DNA from: an uncultured Bacilli bacterium
GTDB lineage: Bacteria; Bacillota_I; Bacilli_A; RF39; UBA660
NCBI GenBank assembly: GCA_944358375.1
Contig: CALVQT010000003.1
Location: 1-64,000 of the forward strand
Direction: 5' to 3'
DNA: 64,000 nucleotides
The notes below the pieces were generated by a model that did no database searches, had not been told where the DNA came from, and saw nothing but the letters and a program-made list of their open reading frames with translations. The translations under genes and the position numbers were made by a program. This document shows positions 44,905 through 55,233 of this stretch, in pieces. Position 1 is the first letter of the stretch; every line of letters starts with the position of its first letter.

Positions 44905-45421
44905 CTTTTTCTTTAAATTTTTCATCAACTATTTTATTAAATTTATTAATCATATCTTGTATTATTTGTAAATATCTTTCTTTTTCATCTTCGGTAATTT
45001 CATCATTTTTCTTAATTTTATTATTTTCATCTTGTCTTATATTTCTAAGAGCTACTCTTGCTTCTTCTGCCATTTGACTTGCTTGTTTAACATAACTTTT
45101 TCTAGTTTCACCAGTTAATTCTGGAATAGTCAACATTATAACCTCACCATTATTAGTTGGTGCTATACCTAAGTTAGCTTCGTGTATACTCTTCTCTATA
45201 CTTTTAAGTGAAGATTTATCAAATGGTTTAATTGCTAAAACTCTTGCTTCTGGAATTGATATTGTTGCAAGTGATTGAATTGGTGTTTGAACACCATAAT
45301 AATCAACCATTATTCCATTTAAAATATTTGGATTAGCTCTTCCTGCTCTAATAGTTGTATATCTATTTTCTAAAGATTCAATTACTTTATTCATTTTACT
45401 TTTAATTTCATTTTCATTCAT
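44882..45421 (-). CDS. frr: Ribosome recycling factor
   Basis: 179 residues. It splits post-termination ribosomes with EF-G. The long-helix family blocks RAGRANPNILNGIMVDYYG, PIQSLATISIPEARVL and EEARVALRNIRQD are present. Ribosome site GAGGGATGAG. Its own promoter lies directly upstream. Adjacent to pheT, not to tsf/pyrH as in many genomes. Confidence 0.97.
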   Translation of the reverse strand: MNENEIKSKMNKVIESLENRYTTIRAGRANPNILNGIMVDYYGVQTPIQSLATISIPEARVLAIKPFDKSSLKSIEKSIHEANLGIAPTNNGEVIMLTIPELTGETRKSYVKQASQMAEEARVALRNIRQDENNKIKKNDEITEDEKERYLQIIQDMINKFNKIVDEKFKEKEQELTTL

Positions 45422-45441
45422 ATCTCATCCCTCATACTTAT

Positions 45442-45470
45442 ATTATAAATAAAATTAATATATAAATCAA
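45442..45470 (-). promoter_or_regulatory. frr promoter
   Basis: TTGATT at 45470-45465, a 17-nt spacer and TATAAT at 45447-45442. Leader about 14 nt. Confidence 0.7.
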
Positions 45471-45482
45471 TCTTTTTATATA

Positions 45483-47849
45483 CTATTTATCTCTTAGTAT
45501 ACCATTGTGTCTTTTAACAACATTTTCAATTATTTTATCAAACAAAGGATTTATTTCTTCATCACTTAAAGTCTTATCAAAACTTTCAAAATATAAACTA
45601 TATGCTATTGATTTTTTATTACTATCGATTCTATCTCCTTCATAATAATCAAATACATTTACACTTTTAAGTAACTTACCACCACCCTGTTTGATACTAG
45701 AAATTACATCTTCATTTTTGACTTCTTTAGGTAAAATAAATGCTAAGTCTTTAAATATACCTGGAAATTTAGAAAATTCTTTAAATTTAATTTTACCAGT
45801 TTTAATATTAAATAATTGATCTAAATTAATTTCAACAACATATATTTCATCTTTAGTAATTCTAGGGTGAACCTGTCCAATCATACCAATTATTTTGCCA
45901 GATACATTTATATAAACACTCTTAGTTGGATGCATTTCTTCTGGAAATTCTTTTACTACAAATGAATATCTATTTTTATATCCTAAATTATCAAGCAAAT
46001 CTTCTACTATTCCTTTAACTGAATAAAAATCATAATTTTCTTTTTTAATTCCATTTAAATAATTACCACATAATAAACAAGCCAATTTATTTTCTTCTAT
46101 AAATTCAGTGTTAATTAAACTAAAACATTTTCCTATTTCAAATATAGAAGCGTCTTTCATATTCCTTGCTTTATTATAATTATATACTTCTAGTAAAGAT
46201 ACTAACATACTATGCCTTAAAACTTCTCTATCTTCTGATAATGGACTTAATACTTTTGTAAGTCCAAATTCATCATTAGTAAATTTAAATACATCAGATA
46301 CTTTAATTAATGAATAAGTTATTACCTCATTCAATCCAAGACTAATCATAATATCCCTAACTATTCTATTTTTATTATCATATTTAGATGGAATACTTTC
46401 AAATATAGGTAAAGTTTCCTTTATATTATCTACACCATATACTCTTCCAACTTCTTCAATTAAATCTTCTTTTATACTTATATCTGTTCTTCTTGTTGGA
46501 ACCATAACTTTGAATTTATTAGCTACTAATTTATATTTAAAATCCAATTTATTAAACACAGTTGCTACATCTTTGGTAGTTAAATTATATCCTAAAACAT
46601 TATTTATTTTCTCTAATGTTATATCAATAACCTTTTCTTCCCTACTTAAACAATTATATTCAAGCATTCCTTCACATACACTAGCACTAGCATATTTTTC
46701 AAGTAAATAACATGCTCTTTCAAGTGCCATATATGTTCTATTAACATCTATATCTTTTTCGAATCTAATACTAGCTTCACTTCTAATTAATTTTTTAGAT
46801 GTTTTTCTAATATTAATTGGATTAAATATTGCAGATTCGATTACTACATTTTTTGTATTTTCATTAATTTCAGTAGATAATCCACCCATAACGCCTGCAA
46901 GCCCTATTGCATCTTTTCCATTAGTTATTACAATATCATCATGAGTAAGTATTCTTTCATTATTATCTAATGTAACTAATATTTCACCATTATTTGCATT
47001 TCTAACACCAATTGTATCACCAAGCAAATCAGCATCATAGAAATGAAGTGGTTGTCCTGTTTCTAACATAACATAATTTGAAATATCAACAACATTATTT
47101 ATTGGTCTAATACCACAAGCCATAAGTCTATTTTTTATAAATATAGGGCTTGGTTTTATAACAATATTATTTACTCTCTTACTTAAAAATGTATATACAT
47201 TAGGTGTATCTATCTTTAATTTTAAAGAGTCTTTAATATTTTCATTATTTATTTTATAATTCATTTTAGGTAATTTGACTTTACCACCAACTATAATTGA
47301 ACTTTCATATGCAAGACCTAACATACTAAGTAAATCTGCTCTATTAGCTGTTAGTTCAAAATCGATAATTATATCATCTAATTCTAAGAATTTAATTGGA
47401 TCTTCTCCAACTATTGCTAATTCATTTAATTCATAAATACCTTTAATATCTTCCTCTTTTAAATATTTATTTTCAATGCCAAGTTCATTTAAAGCACAAA
47501 TCATTCCATTAGATTCATAACCTAATATATTAGTTTTTTTAATTGTACCACCAGGAAGCTTAGCTCCATCTAATGCAACTATTACTTTAATACCTTCTCT
47601 TACATTAGGTGCACCACAAATTATATTCAATACCTCACTACCAATATTAACTTTACATACATGTAAATGATCACTTTGTGGATGCATACTACATTCTATA
47701 ACTTCACCAATAACTAATTTATTAGCATCAACTAGTGGTTTAATATTTTCATATTCATTACCTAATTTTACCATAGAATCAGCAAATTCTTTGAATTCTA
47801 TATTATCTAAGTTAATATAATCACTAATAAATTTCTTACTTAGTTTCAT
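45483..47849 (-). CDS. pheT: Phenylalanyl-tRNA synthetase beta subunit
   Basis: 788 residues. Editing and tRNA-binding partner of PheS. The N-terminal tRNA-binding domain is at about 40-150 (HPQSDHLHVCKVNIG), then B3/B4 editing (NVVDISNYVMLETGQPLHFYD, RFEKDIDVNRT), B5, a catalytic-like core and a C-terminal anticodon-binding fold (FSKFPGIFKDLAFILP). It starts 2 nt after pheS ends; ribosome site within the pheS end (GGGAG). Confidence 0.97.
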   Translation of the reverse strand: MKLSKKFISDYINLDNIEFKEFADSMVKLGNEYENIKPLVDANKLVIGEVIECSMHPQSDHLHVCKVNIGSEVLNIICGAPNVREGIKVIVALDGAKLPGGTIKKTNILGYESNGMICALNELGIENKYLKEEDIKGIYELNELAIVGEDPIKFLELDDIIIDFELTANRADLLSMLGLAYESSIIVGGKVKLPKMNYKINNENIKDSLKLKIDTPNVYTFLSKRVNNIVIKPSPIFIKNRLMACGIRPINNVVDISNYVMLETGQPLHFYDADLLGDTIGVRNANNGEILVTLDNNERILTHDDIVITNGKDAIGLAGVMGGLSTEINENTKNVVIESAIFNPINIRKTSKKLIRSEASIRFEKDIDVNRTYMALERACYLLEKYASASVCEGMLEYNCLSREEKVIDITLEKINNVLGYNLTTKDVATVFNKLDFKYKLVANKFKVMVPTRRTDISIKEDLIEEVGRVYGVDNIKETLPIFESIPSKYDNKNRIVRDIMISLGLNEVITYSLIKVSDVFKFTNDEFGLTKVLSPLSEDREVLRHSMLVSLLEVYNYNKARNMKDASIFEIGKCFSLINTEFIEENKLACLLCGNYLNGIKKENYDFYSVKGIVEDLLDNLGYKNRYSFVVKEFPEEMHPTKSVYINVSGKIIGMIGQVHPRITKDEIYVVEINLDQLFNIKTGKIKFKEFSKFPGIFKDLAFILPKEVKNEDVISSIKQGGGKLLKSVNVFDYYEGDRIDSNKKSIAYSLYFESFDKTLSDEEINPLFDKIIENVVKRHNGILRDK

Positions 47850-47851
47850 AT

Positions 47852-48892
47852 TTAATTCTCCCTTCTGTCAAAATTAGCTAAAAATCTATAATCATTTGTA
47901 TAGAAATTTCTAATATCATTAATACCATATTTTAACATAGCAACTCTCTCGATACCCACTCCAAATGCAAAACCTTGATATTTATTTGAATCAAATCCAC
48001 ATTTTTCTAGTACATTTGGATGTACCATACCACAACCAAGTATTTCAATCCATCCAGTATTTTTACACATTGAACATCCTTTTTTATTACAATTAAAGCA
48101 AGAAACATCTACTTCATAACTAGGTTCAGTAAATGGAAAGTAGCTTGCTCTAAATCTTATTTCTCTCTCTTCACCAAACATTTTTTTAGCAAGTAAAAGT
48201 AATGTCCCTTTTAAATCTGAAAGCGATATATTCTCACCAACAACAAGTCCCTCTATTTGAGAAAATTGATGTGAATGAGTTGCATCATCATCATCTCTTC
48301 TATATGTTTTTCCAGGACATATTAATTTAAATGGTTTTTTATCAGTATTAGCAATCATACTTCTTGCTTGCATAGAACTAGTATGTGGACGAAGTAAATA
48401 TTCTTCATTAATATAAAAACTATCTTGTGCATCTCTTGCAGGATGTCCTTTTGGTAAATTTAACAATTCAAAACAATTTTCATCAGTGTCAACTTCAGGT
48501 CCATCTACTACATCATATCCCATTGAAATAAATAAATCTTCTATTTCTTCACGAACAATAGTAAGAGGATGCTTAGTGCCTATCTTTCTTTTTTTACTCG
48601 GCAATGTTAGATCTATTTTATCTTTTTCAAGTTTCTTATTTAACTCTTCTTTTTTTATTATATCAAGTCTATTATTAATACTATTAGTAATAAAAGTTCT
48701 AACTTCATTTGATACAGCACCTATATTTCTTTTTTCTTCATTAGATAAATTTCTTAATGATGACATAATATCACTATACTCACTCTTCTTGCCTAAAAAT
48801 TTAGATTTAGCATTATTAATAGACGATTCATCATCACATTGTTCAATTTCTTCTAATGCTTTTTGCTTAATTGCTTCTAATTTTTCTATCAT
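47852..48892 (-). CDS. pheS: Phenylalanyl-tRNA synthetase alpha subunit
   Basis: 346 residues. Catalytic subunit, class II. The N-terminal coiled coil is followed by motif 2 ([17 protein letters not shown]) and motif 3 ([18 protein letters not shown]); TSSMQARSM belongs to the Phe pocket region. The Cys-rich insert [17 protein letters not shown] is usual for Firmicutes. Ribosome site AGGAGG, placed just after the T-box terminator. Confidence 0.97.
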   Translation of the reverse strand: MIEKLEAIKQKALEEIEQCDDESSINNAKSKFLGKKSEYSDIMSSLRNLSNEEKRNIGAVSNEVRTFITNSINNRLDIIKKEELNKKLEKDKIDLTLPSKKRKIGTKHPLTIVREEIEDLFISMGYDVVDGPEVDTDENCFELLNLPKGHPARDAQDSFYINEEYLLRPHTSSMQARSMIANTDKKPFKLICPGKTYRRDDDDATHSHQFSQIEGLVVGENISLSDLKGTLLLLAKKMFGEEREIRFRASYFPFTEPSYEVDVSCFNCNKKGCSMCKNTGWIEILGCGMVHPNVLEKCGFDSNKYQGFAFGVGIERVAMLKYGINDIRNFYTNDYRFLANFDRREN

Positions 48893-48903
48893 ATTTTCCT
48901 CCT

Positions 48904-49106
48904 AAAAAAAAATATTATAATTTAAGGGTGAGAGATTCCCACGGTACCACCTTAATTCATAATATTTATGCTCTTTATTTGTTAACGCCAAAGTACGTTC
49001 TTTATTAATATGAAGGTGAATTCATATCTACTTATTTATTAGTATCTCACCAATCACTAACTCTCTTAAAATAAATATTAGATATTACTATTTCTTCACA
49101 AAAGAT
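48904..49106 (-). promoter_or_regulatory. T-box riboswitch (Phe) controlling pheST
   Basis: Senses uncharged tRNA-Phe. The T-box sequence AAGGTGGTACCGTGGG lies at 48953-48938, with TGGTACC as the tRNA-end-pairing bulge. The terminator arms CCTTAATTCATAATA (48950-48964) and its partner at 48913-48927 are followed by a T run. In Stem I the helix ATATCTA/TAGATAT and the lower TGAAG/CTTCA enclose a specifier loop with TTC (49020-49018), the Phe codon, followed by A. Confidence 0.92.
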
Positions 49107-49112
49107 ATAAAC

Positions 49113-49141
49113 ATTTTAACACTTAAAAATTAAATTGTCTA
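49113..49141 (-). promoter_or_regulatory. Promoter of the pheST T-box transcript
   Basis: TAGACA at 49141-49136, a 17-nt spacer and TAAAAT at 49118-49113. Confidence 0.6.
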
Positions 49142-49221
49142 TATTTTTTAATAATTATTTATAATCTATAATTTATTAACTTATATACTTTTGTAAACTT
49201 TTGTTAATATTTAAAAATATT

Positions 49222-50925
49222 TTACGATTTTAACCTTTTTATAGTTTTTTTAACTATATCTACAATATTTTCTTTTTTAATATATGTTATCGTATCTTCA
49301 TTTCTTAATTTAAATTCTATTTTTCCATTCTCAAATGCTTTACCTATTGTTAATCTTATTGGTATACCAATTAAATCCATATCTGCAAATTTAATACCAA
49401 TTGTCTCTTTTCTATCATCTAATAATGTCTGAATATCAAGATTATTTAATTTATCATGCAATAATTGTGCATATTTACTACTTTCTTTATCATTTACATT
49501 AGCAATTACTATACATACTTTAAAAGGAGATACATCTATTGGCCATATTATTCCTCTATCATCGTGATTTTCTTCTACTATTGTACTAATACACCTATCT
49601 AAACCAATACCATAACTACCCATATATACTAAATTTTTATTATTTACTTCATCTATATATTTTAAATTATAATATTCGCTATAATTAGTTCCTAATTTAA
49701 ATATATGCCCCACTTCTATACCTTTTAATATATTACATTTATTACCACATTTAGGACATACACAATTTTCATCAAATAACTTAATATCGCTATACATATT
49801 AACTCTAAAATCTCTTCCAGGAACAACATTTATATAATGATAATCTCTTTGATTACTACCACACACAGCATTTAACATATTTTTAACCTCATTATCAGCT
49901 ATTACTTTCATAGTTGCATTAATAGGCCCTATAAACCCAGCATATGTTCCAATTCTTTTTAGTTCATACTCATCGGGTATTGTAATATTTTGAGATTTTA
50001 AAAGTCTTTTTAATTTATTTATATTTAATTGACTATTTCCTCTTAATAATATCATTTTATATTCATCATCTACTTTTATAACAAGAGATTTTATAATATT
50101 ATTAACATCTACTTTTAAAAATTTACTTACTTCATTTATTGTTTTTTTATCAATTGTTTTAACAAGTTTTGCATCACTTAATTTAACATCTAATCTTTTA
50201 AAATTATTTTTACAACTAGCATCTTCAATATTGGATGCATAGTCACATTCATTACACTTAACTACTTTGTTATCCCCATGTTCATTTATAACTTGAAATT
50301 CCTCACTAGATAAGCCCATCATATAATATGGATCACTTCTCACAACTAATGTATTAAGACCCATCCTTCTAAATATTTTTATATATGCTTGATATACTTT
50401 ATCATAACTAATGTCACATCCAGCTTCATTAGCATCAAAACTATATGCATCAGCCATTATAAATTCATTTTTTCTTATTAAACCAAACTCATTTTTATTC
50501 TCATCTCTATATTTATTACTTATTTGATATAAAGTAAAATGTAAATCTTTATAACTATTTATTTTATATTTAGCAAGATAAGTAAATAATTCTTCACTAG
50601 TTGGACATAAAGAATATAATTTATTATTCCTACTTTTAATATTAAATATTTCATCTACTAATATATGATCTCTATTTGTTTTTTCAAATATTTCACTACT
50701 TACTAATGATGGCATTAATAATTCGTGAGCATTTATATTATTTAATTCTTTTTGAATAATTTTTTTAATATTATTAAGTACAATAAAACCAAGTGGTAAA
50801 TAAGTATATGCACCACTTTCTAATTTCATAATCATTCCACTTTTTACAAGTAATTTTGATGAAATAATACTTTCATCTTTTGGCAACTCTCTTCTTGTTA
50901 TAAAAAAATTATTACTTAATTTCAT
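49222..50925 (-). CDS. proS: Prolyl-tRNA synthetase
   Basis: 567 residues. Bacterial-type class II enzyme with a central YbaK-like editing insert (about 225-385). Motif 1 region SGAYTYLPLGFIVLNN, motif 2 KYRDENKNEFGLIRKNEFIM, motif 3 YMGSYGIGLDRCI. Anticodon-binding domain at the C terminus (LLDDRKETIGIKFADMDLIG). A CxxC pair (VVKCNECDYA) and another (CVCPKCGNKC) flank the insert. Ribosome site AAGGG. It follows the pilin gene by 10 nt. No terminator was resolved after it. Confidence 0.96.
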   Translation of the reverse strand: MKLSNNFFITRRELPKDESIISSKLLVKSGMIMKLESGAYTYLPLGFIVLNNIKKIIQKELNNINAHELLMPSLVSSEIFEKTNRDHILVDEIFNIKSRNNKLYSLCPTSEELFTYLAKYKINSYKDLHFTLYQISNKYRDENKNEFGLIRKNEFIMADAYSFDANEAGCDISYDKVYQAYIKIFRRMGLNTLVVRSDPYYMMGLSSEEFQVINEHGDNKVVKCNECDYASNIEDASCKNNFKRLDVKLSDAKLVKTIDKKTINEVSKFLKVDVNNIIKSLVIKVDDEYKMILLRGNSQLNINKLKRLLKSQNITIPDEYELKRIGTYAGFIGPINATMKVIADNEVKNMLNAVCGSNQRDYHYINVVPGRDFRVNMYSDIKLFDENCVCPKCGNKCNILKGIEVGHIFKLGTNYSEYYNLKYIDEVNNKNLVYMGSYGIGLDRCISTIVEENHDDRGIIWPIDVSPFKVCIVIANVNDKESSKYAQLLHDKLNNLDIQTLLDDRKETIGIKFADMDLIGIPIRLTIGKAFENGKIEFKLRNEDTITYIKKENIVDIVKKTIKRLKS

Positions 50926-50935
50926 ATTCTTACCC

Positions 50936-51421
50936 TTAATTATATCTTTTGCTATCCCAATTTGTTATATCATCTTTATTAATTACATAAGAAAAAATTT
51001 TTCTATTTATAGCAACATTATTATTATATCTAATACATACTTTTTCATTATTTAATGAACTATTATCTATTGGATTTAATAGTATTTCTTTATTATCTGA
51101 ATCACCTGATAAATATCCTTGAGATATAAGTGTTTTAACAAGCACTATTAAACAATCCTCATTTTCTATGTAGCAATTAGCACCTTCACAACATTCTTGA
51201 CCACTATTACACGTTAAAGTAACTGGACTAGGTATTTCCATTATATTTTTACTTGCATAATCTTCGGCTGCTATTAATATTTGTCCTAATTTGCTTTCTA
51301 AAGAATTTGATAAAACTGTTTTTCTAATTAATAATATAGCAGGTGTAGTTATAACTGATAATATAGCTAATATAGCAATTACAGCAATTAATTCTGTTAA
51401 TGTAAAACCCTTCTTATTCAT
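50936..51421 (-). CDS. Type IV pilin-like protein
   Basis: 161 residues. MNKKGFTLTELIAVIAILAI is a textbook class III signal (cleavage after Gly, Glu5 of the mature form) followed by the hydrophobic helix. A small domain with four to five cysteines follows (TCNSGQECCEGANCY, NEDCLIVL), which could form disulfides. This is the major-pilin or pseudopilin layout of Gram-positive type IV pili/Com pili. The ATG at 51421 follows AAGGAG. It sits between potD and proS, away from other pilus genes. Confidence 0.88.
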   Translation of the reverse strand: MNKKGFTLTELIAVIAILAILSVITTPAILLIRKTVLSNSLESKLGQILIAAEDYASKNIMEIPSPVTLTCNSGQECCEGANCYIENEDCLIVLVKTLISQGYLSGDSDNKEILLNPIDNSSLNNEKVCIRYNNNVAINRKIFSYVINKDDITNWDSKRYN

Positions 51422-51475
51422 ATACAATATCTCCTTATAATAGTATATCAAAAAGAATAATTTAAAACAATTATT

Positions 51476-52501
51476 CTATTTAATTTTTGCCCATATTTTG
51501 TCATATAATTTTATTTTATCACCAATATTATCTACAAAATATCCCTCAGCCATTATGCTATCTGGTATATTAGCTGCACTATTATTCATATACTCATCAC
51601 TTAAATATTTTTCGCTTTCTTTATTTACAGTCTTATATGGATATGATTCTACAATTTTTGCCATAACTTTAGCATCTAAAATATAATCCATAAATTCATA
51701 TAATTCATCTTTATGTTTAGCACCCTTTGGTATTGCAAAATTATCAATACTAAGAGCAAATCCTTCCTTTGGAAAAATACTTTTTATTTTATCATTAGTA
51801 TTAGATGCAATAGCTCCCTCAGCATTCCAAATAACAGCAATATTTGCCTCACCATTAATTAAAAAATTTTTAGGCGAGTCACTATCATAAGCTTTAATAT
51901 TTTTCTTTAATTCTCTTAACCACAAATATGCTTCTTGTAATTCTTGCTCATTAGTTGTATTCATATCATATCCAAGAGCAAGAAGTGCCATTCCTATTAT
52001 TATTCTTTGATCATCTATTAAAACTATATCATTTTTATATTTAGGATTTAATAAATCATTATATGATGTAATTTCATCTTTAATTTTAAGAGTATTAATA
52101 CTAATTACAGTAGATGCTGCTAGAAAAGGAATTGAATAATCATTTCCTTCATCATAACTTAATTGTAGAAAATTATAATTTAAATTATCATAATTACTTA
52201 ATTTAGTTTTATCAATTACTTCAAGCATTCCTTTACTTTTCATAATTTCAACCATGTAATCACTCGGAAATATTAAATCATATGTTCCATCTTTAACACT
52301 ACTTATTTTAGCAAGTAATTCTTCATTTGATGAATATGTACTATAATTAACTTTAATTCCTCTTTGCTTTTCAAAATCTCTTATTACTTCATCAGGTATA
52401 TAACTAGACCAATTTAATACATTCAATACATTTTCATCATTATCATTACATCCTGTACACAAAATAATAATTATAAACATAATTAAAACTTTTTTAATCA
52501 T
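51476..52501 (-). CDS. potD: Polyamine ABC transporter substrate-binding lipoprotein
   Basis: 341 residues. A lipoprotein signal with lipobox CTGC at about residues 15-18 anchors it outside the membrane. NVLNWSSYIPDEVIRDFEKQ, YDLIFPSDYMVE and IWNAEGAIAS are typical of spermidine/putrescine-binding proteins. It overlaps potC by 4 nt. Because it lies with agmatine-to-putrescine genes, its ligand could be agmatine or putrescine; this is inference. Confidence 0.92.
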   Translation of the reverse strand: MIKKVLIMFIIIILCTGCNDNDENVLNVLNWSSYIPDEVIRDFEKQRGIKVNYSTYSSNEELLAKISSVKDGTYDLIFPSDYMVEIMKSKGMLEVIDKTKLSNYDNLNYNFLQLSYDEGNDYSIPFLAASTVISINTLKIKDEITSYNDLLNPKYKNDIVLIDDQRIIIGMALLALGYDMNTTNEQELQEAYLWLRELKKNIKAYDSDSPKNFLINGEANIAVIWNAEGAIASNTNDKIKSIFPKEGFALSIDNFAIPKGAKHKDELYEFMDYILDAKVMAKIVESYPYKTVNKESEKYLSDEYMNNSAANIPDSIMAEGYFVDNIGDKIKLYDKIWAKIK

Positions 52502-53289
52502 AATACTACCTCCTGTTTTATTTTTTTAATACTTATTAATGCAGAAACAGTAAGTATTAAAAACACACTTAACAATATTATAGATATTAATGCATTTACA
52601 TCAGGAGTAATTCCAGTTTTAATTAATGAATAAATATATAATGGTAATGTATTGCTACCAGGACCTGCTGCAAAATAACTTATAACCACATCATCAAGTG
52701 ATAATGTAAAAGCAAGCTGTGCCCCACTTAAAATTCCAGGCATAATTGAAGGAAGAATTACTTTAAAAAATATTTTTATAGGACTAGCTCCCAAATCAGA
52801 AGCTGCACTCTCTAAATTATCATCAAGTGAATTTAAAACACTTCTAACACTTATAATTACAAATGGAATTGAAAAACATATATGAGCTAAAATTAAAGTA
52901 AACATACCTAATTCTAATTTAGCAAATGTATATATACATAAAAGAGAAATACCTAAAACTATTTCTGGTATTACCACTGGTATATATATAAGAGCATTAA
53001 TAAAATTTTTTCCTTTAAAATTATATTTTTTAAGACCATATGCTGATATTGTACCAACAATAGTAGATACAATAGTTGAAGTACAAGCAACTATGAAAGT
53101 ATTTTTAAGACTATCTAATAATGTGGTATTTTCAAATAAATGCTTATACCATTGTAATGTAAATCCTTCAAACGAAATATTTAATTTTGATGTATTAAAT
53201 GAAAACAATATAAGAACAATAATAGGTGCAAATAAGAAAATAAACACTAATATTAATATTAAATTATCTAAAAATCGATTATTTTTCAT
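52498..53289 (-). CDS. potC: Polyamine ABC transporter permease PotC
   Basis: 263 residues with six membrane helices. The permease EAA-type loop reads ESAASDLGASPIKIFFKVILP. It pairs with PotB to form the channel energised by PotA. The stop codon is TGA overlapping the potD start. It starts 4 nt after potB ends. Confidence 0.93.
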   Translation of the reverse strand: MKNNRFLDNLILILVFIFLFAPIIVLILFSFNTSKLNISFEGFTLQWYKHLFENTTLLDSLKNTFIVACTSTIVSTIVGTISAYGLKKYNFKGKNFINALIYIPVVIPEIVLGISLLCIYTFAKLELGMFTLILAHICFSIPFVIISVRSVLNSLDDNLESAASDLGASPIKIFFKVILPSIMPGILSGAQLAFTLSLDDVVISYFAAGPGSNTLPLYIYSLIKTGITPDVNALISIILLSVFLILTVSALISIKKIKQEVVL

Positions 53290-53293
53290 AAAT

Positions 53294-54148
53294 TTATGCC
53301 CCCCCTAAATCATCAAGTTTACCACCAAGTTTTTTATATATCAAAATAACTATAAATGTTATAAATATTAAAAATATAGATATAGCAGCACCAAAAGGCC
53401 AATTTCTAGCAGTTAAAAACTGATTTTTAATTAAATTACCTAAAATCATTATTTTTCCACCACCTAATATATCAACTATAAAAAAATAACCAAGAGCTGG
53501 AGTAAATACCATTAATGCACCATTAAATAATCCTGGTATAGTTTGAGGAAATATTACATTCTTAAAAGTTTTTATTTTATTTGCACCAAGATCATAGGAC
53601 GCTTCTAATAATGATTTATCAATTGTAGATACACTACTATATAGTGGAAGCAACATAAATGGTAATAAAGTATATACCATACCAACTATAATAGCAGAAA
53701 AATTATACATTAAAGAAAGTGGATAATCAATTATATTTAACCCTATTAATACTTGATTTATAATACCACTTCTTCTAAGCAAAACAATCCATCCATACAT
53801 TCTAATTAATGAATTAGTTAAAAATGGTAACATAACTAATGTCATAATAATTTTTTGAGTTTTTTTTGATTTATGACTTACTGATAATACAAATGGATAT
53901 GCTATTAAAATACATATAACAGTAGTAATAAGAGCTACTAAAAAGGACTGTAAAAATATTTTTATATACACACTATCAAATAATTCTATATAATTCATAA
54001 GAGTAATTTCTTCTATCATACCACCATATGAATCACTCTTAAAAAAACTTATAATAAATATATATAATAAAGGCAAAGCAATTAAACTAACTGCATATAT
54101 AATTAAAGGCAATGTAAAAATAATTTTCAAATAATTATTTTTTTTCAT
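53294..54148 (-). CDS. potB: Polyamine ABC transporter permease PotB
   Basis: 284 residues with six membrane helices. EAA loop LEASYDLGANKIKTFKNVIFP. Its start overlaps the 3' end of potA by 14 nt. Same operon potA-potB-potC-potD as in many Firmicutes. Confidence 0.93.
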   Translation of the reverse strand: MKKNNYLKIIFTLPLIIYAVSLIALPLLYIFIISFFKSDSYGGMIEEITLMNYIELFDSVYIKIFLQSFLVALITTVICILIAYPFVLSVSHKSKKTQKIIMTLVMLPFLTNSLIRMYGWIVLLRRSGIINQVLIGLNIIDYPLSLMYNFSAIIVGMVYTLLPFMLLPLYSSVSTIDKSLLEASYDLGANKIKTFKNVIFPQTIPGLFNGALMVFTPALGYFFIVDILGGGKIMILGNLIKNQFLTARNWPFGAAISIFLIFITFIVILIYKKLGGKLDDLGGA

Positions 54149-55217
54149 TTAAATCACTTCCAATAATTATTGCATCATCAATTGTCCAATATAAATATAC
54201 ATTATCACCCTCTTTATATTGCCTATCATTACCTATACTTAATTGTCTAATAGTATAATTTTCAGTTTTTATTATTAATTTAGTAACACTCCCATCATAT
54301 ATTTCATCATTAACTTTTCCTTTAAAACAATTATTTTTTCTTTCAGTTTTACTTAATTTAATATTCTCAGGTCTAACAACAACTTTTATTTCACTACCAT
54401 TTTTATATTCTCCATTTATTATTATAGTTTCTTTATTATTAATTTCAATAACACTTTTATTATCAATATTATTTATAACCTTTCCTTTAAATATATTGGC
54501 TTCTCCTAAAAAATTAGCAACATACTCACTTATAGGATTTTCATACACTTCTAAAGGTGTTCCTATTTGTTCAATTTTACCATTATTTAATACAACAATT
54601 CTATCGCTCATAGATAATGCTTCATCTTGATCATGAGTTACATATATAAATGTAATACCTAACTTTTTTTGTAATTGTTTTAATTCTATTTGCATTTGTT
54701 TTCTTAATTTCAAATCTAACGCACTTAAAGGTTCATCTAATAATAGCACTCTTGGATTATTAATAAGTCCTCTAATTATTGAAACTCTTTGCTGCTCGCC
54801 ACCTGATAATTCTTTTGGTTTTCTATTTTCATACCCTTCTAAATGAACAAGTTTAATCATTTTATTAAATTGTTTTTCTATTTCACTATTATTTATTTTT
54901 TTCATTTTTAATCCAAAAATAACATTTTCCTTAACACTCATAAATGGAAATAATGCATAATTTTGAAATATAGTATTAACATTTCTTTTTTGAGGATCTG
55001 TAAAAGTCACATCTTCATTATCTAAATATATCTTACCATTTGTTGGTTTTTCTAATCCAGATATACATCTTAATATAGTTGTTTTACCACACCCACTAGA
55101 ACCTAATAATGTTAAAAATTCTCCCTCATATACTTCTAGATCCAACTCTTTAATTACAACTTTATTTCCATACTTTTTTTCAAAGTTCTCTAATCTTACT
55201 ATGACTTTCTTATCCAT
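54135..55217 (-). CDS. potA: Polyamine ABC transporter ATPase PotA
   Basis: 360 residues. Walker A GSSGCGKTT (39-47), Q-loop FQNYALFP, signature LSGGEQQR (137-144), Walker B LLLDEP (158-163), switch His H195. A C-terminal TOBE-type regulatory domain follows. Ribosome site GAGGTG. It follows carbamate kinase by 16 nt, so uptake and catabolism appear to be expressed together. Confidence 0.94.
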   Translation of the reverse strand: MDKKVIVRLENFEKKYGNKVVIKELDLEVYEGEFLTLLGSSGCGKTTILRCISGLEKPTNGKIYLDNEDVTFTDPQKRNVNTIFQNYALFPFMSVKENVIFGLKMKKINNSEIEKQFNKMIKLVHLEGYENRKPKELSGGEQQRVSIIRGLINNPRVLLLDEPLSALDLKLRKQMQIELKQLQKKLGITFIYVTHDQDEALSMSDRIVVLNNGKIEQIGTPLEVYENPISEYVANFLGEANIFKGKVINNIDNKSVIEINNKETIIINGEYKNGSEIKVVVRPENIKLSKTERKNNCFKGKVNDEIYDGSVTKLIIKTENYTIRQLSIGNDRQYKEGDNVYLYWTIDDAIIIGSDLNEKK

Positions 55218-55233
55218 TAGTGCACCTCTTCTT

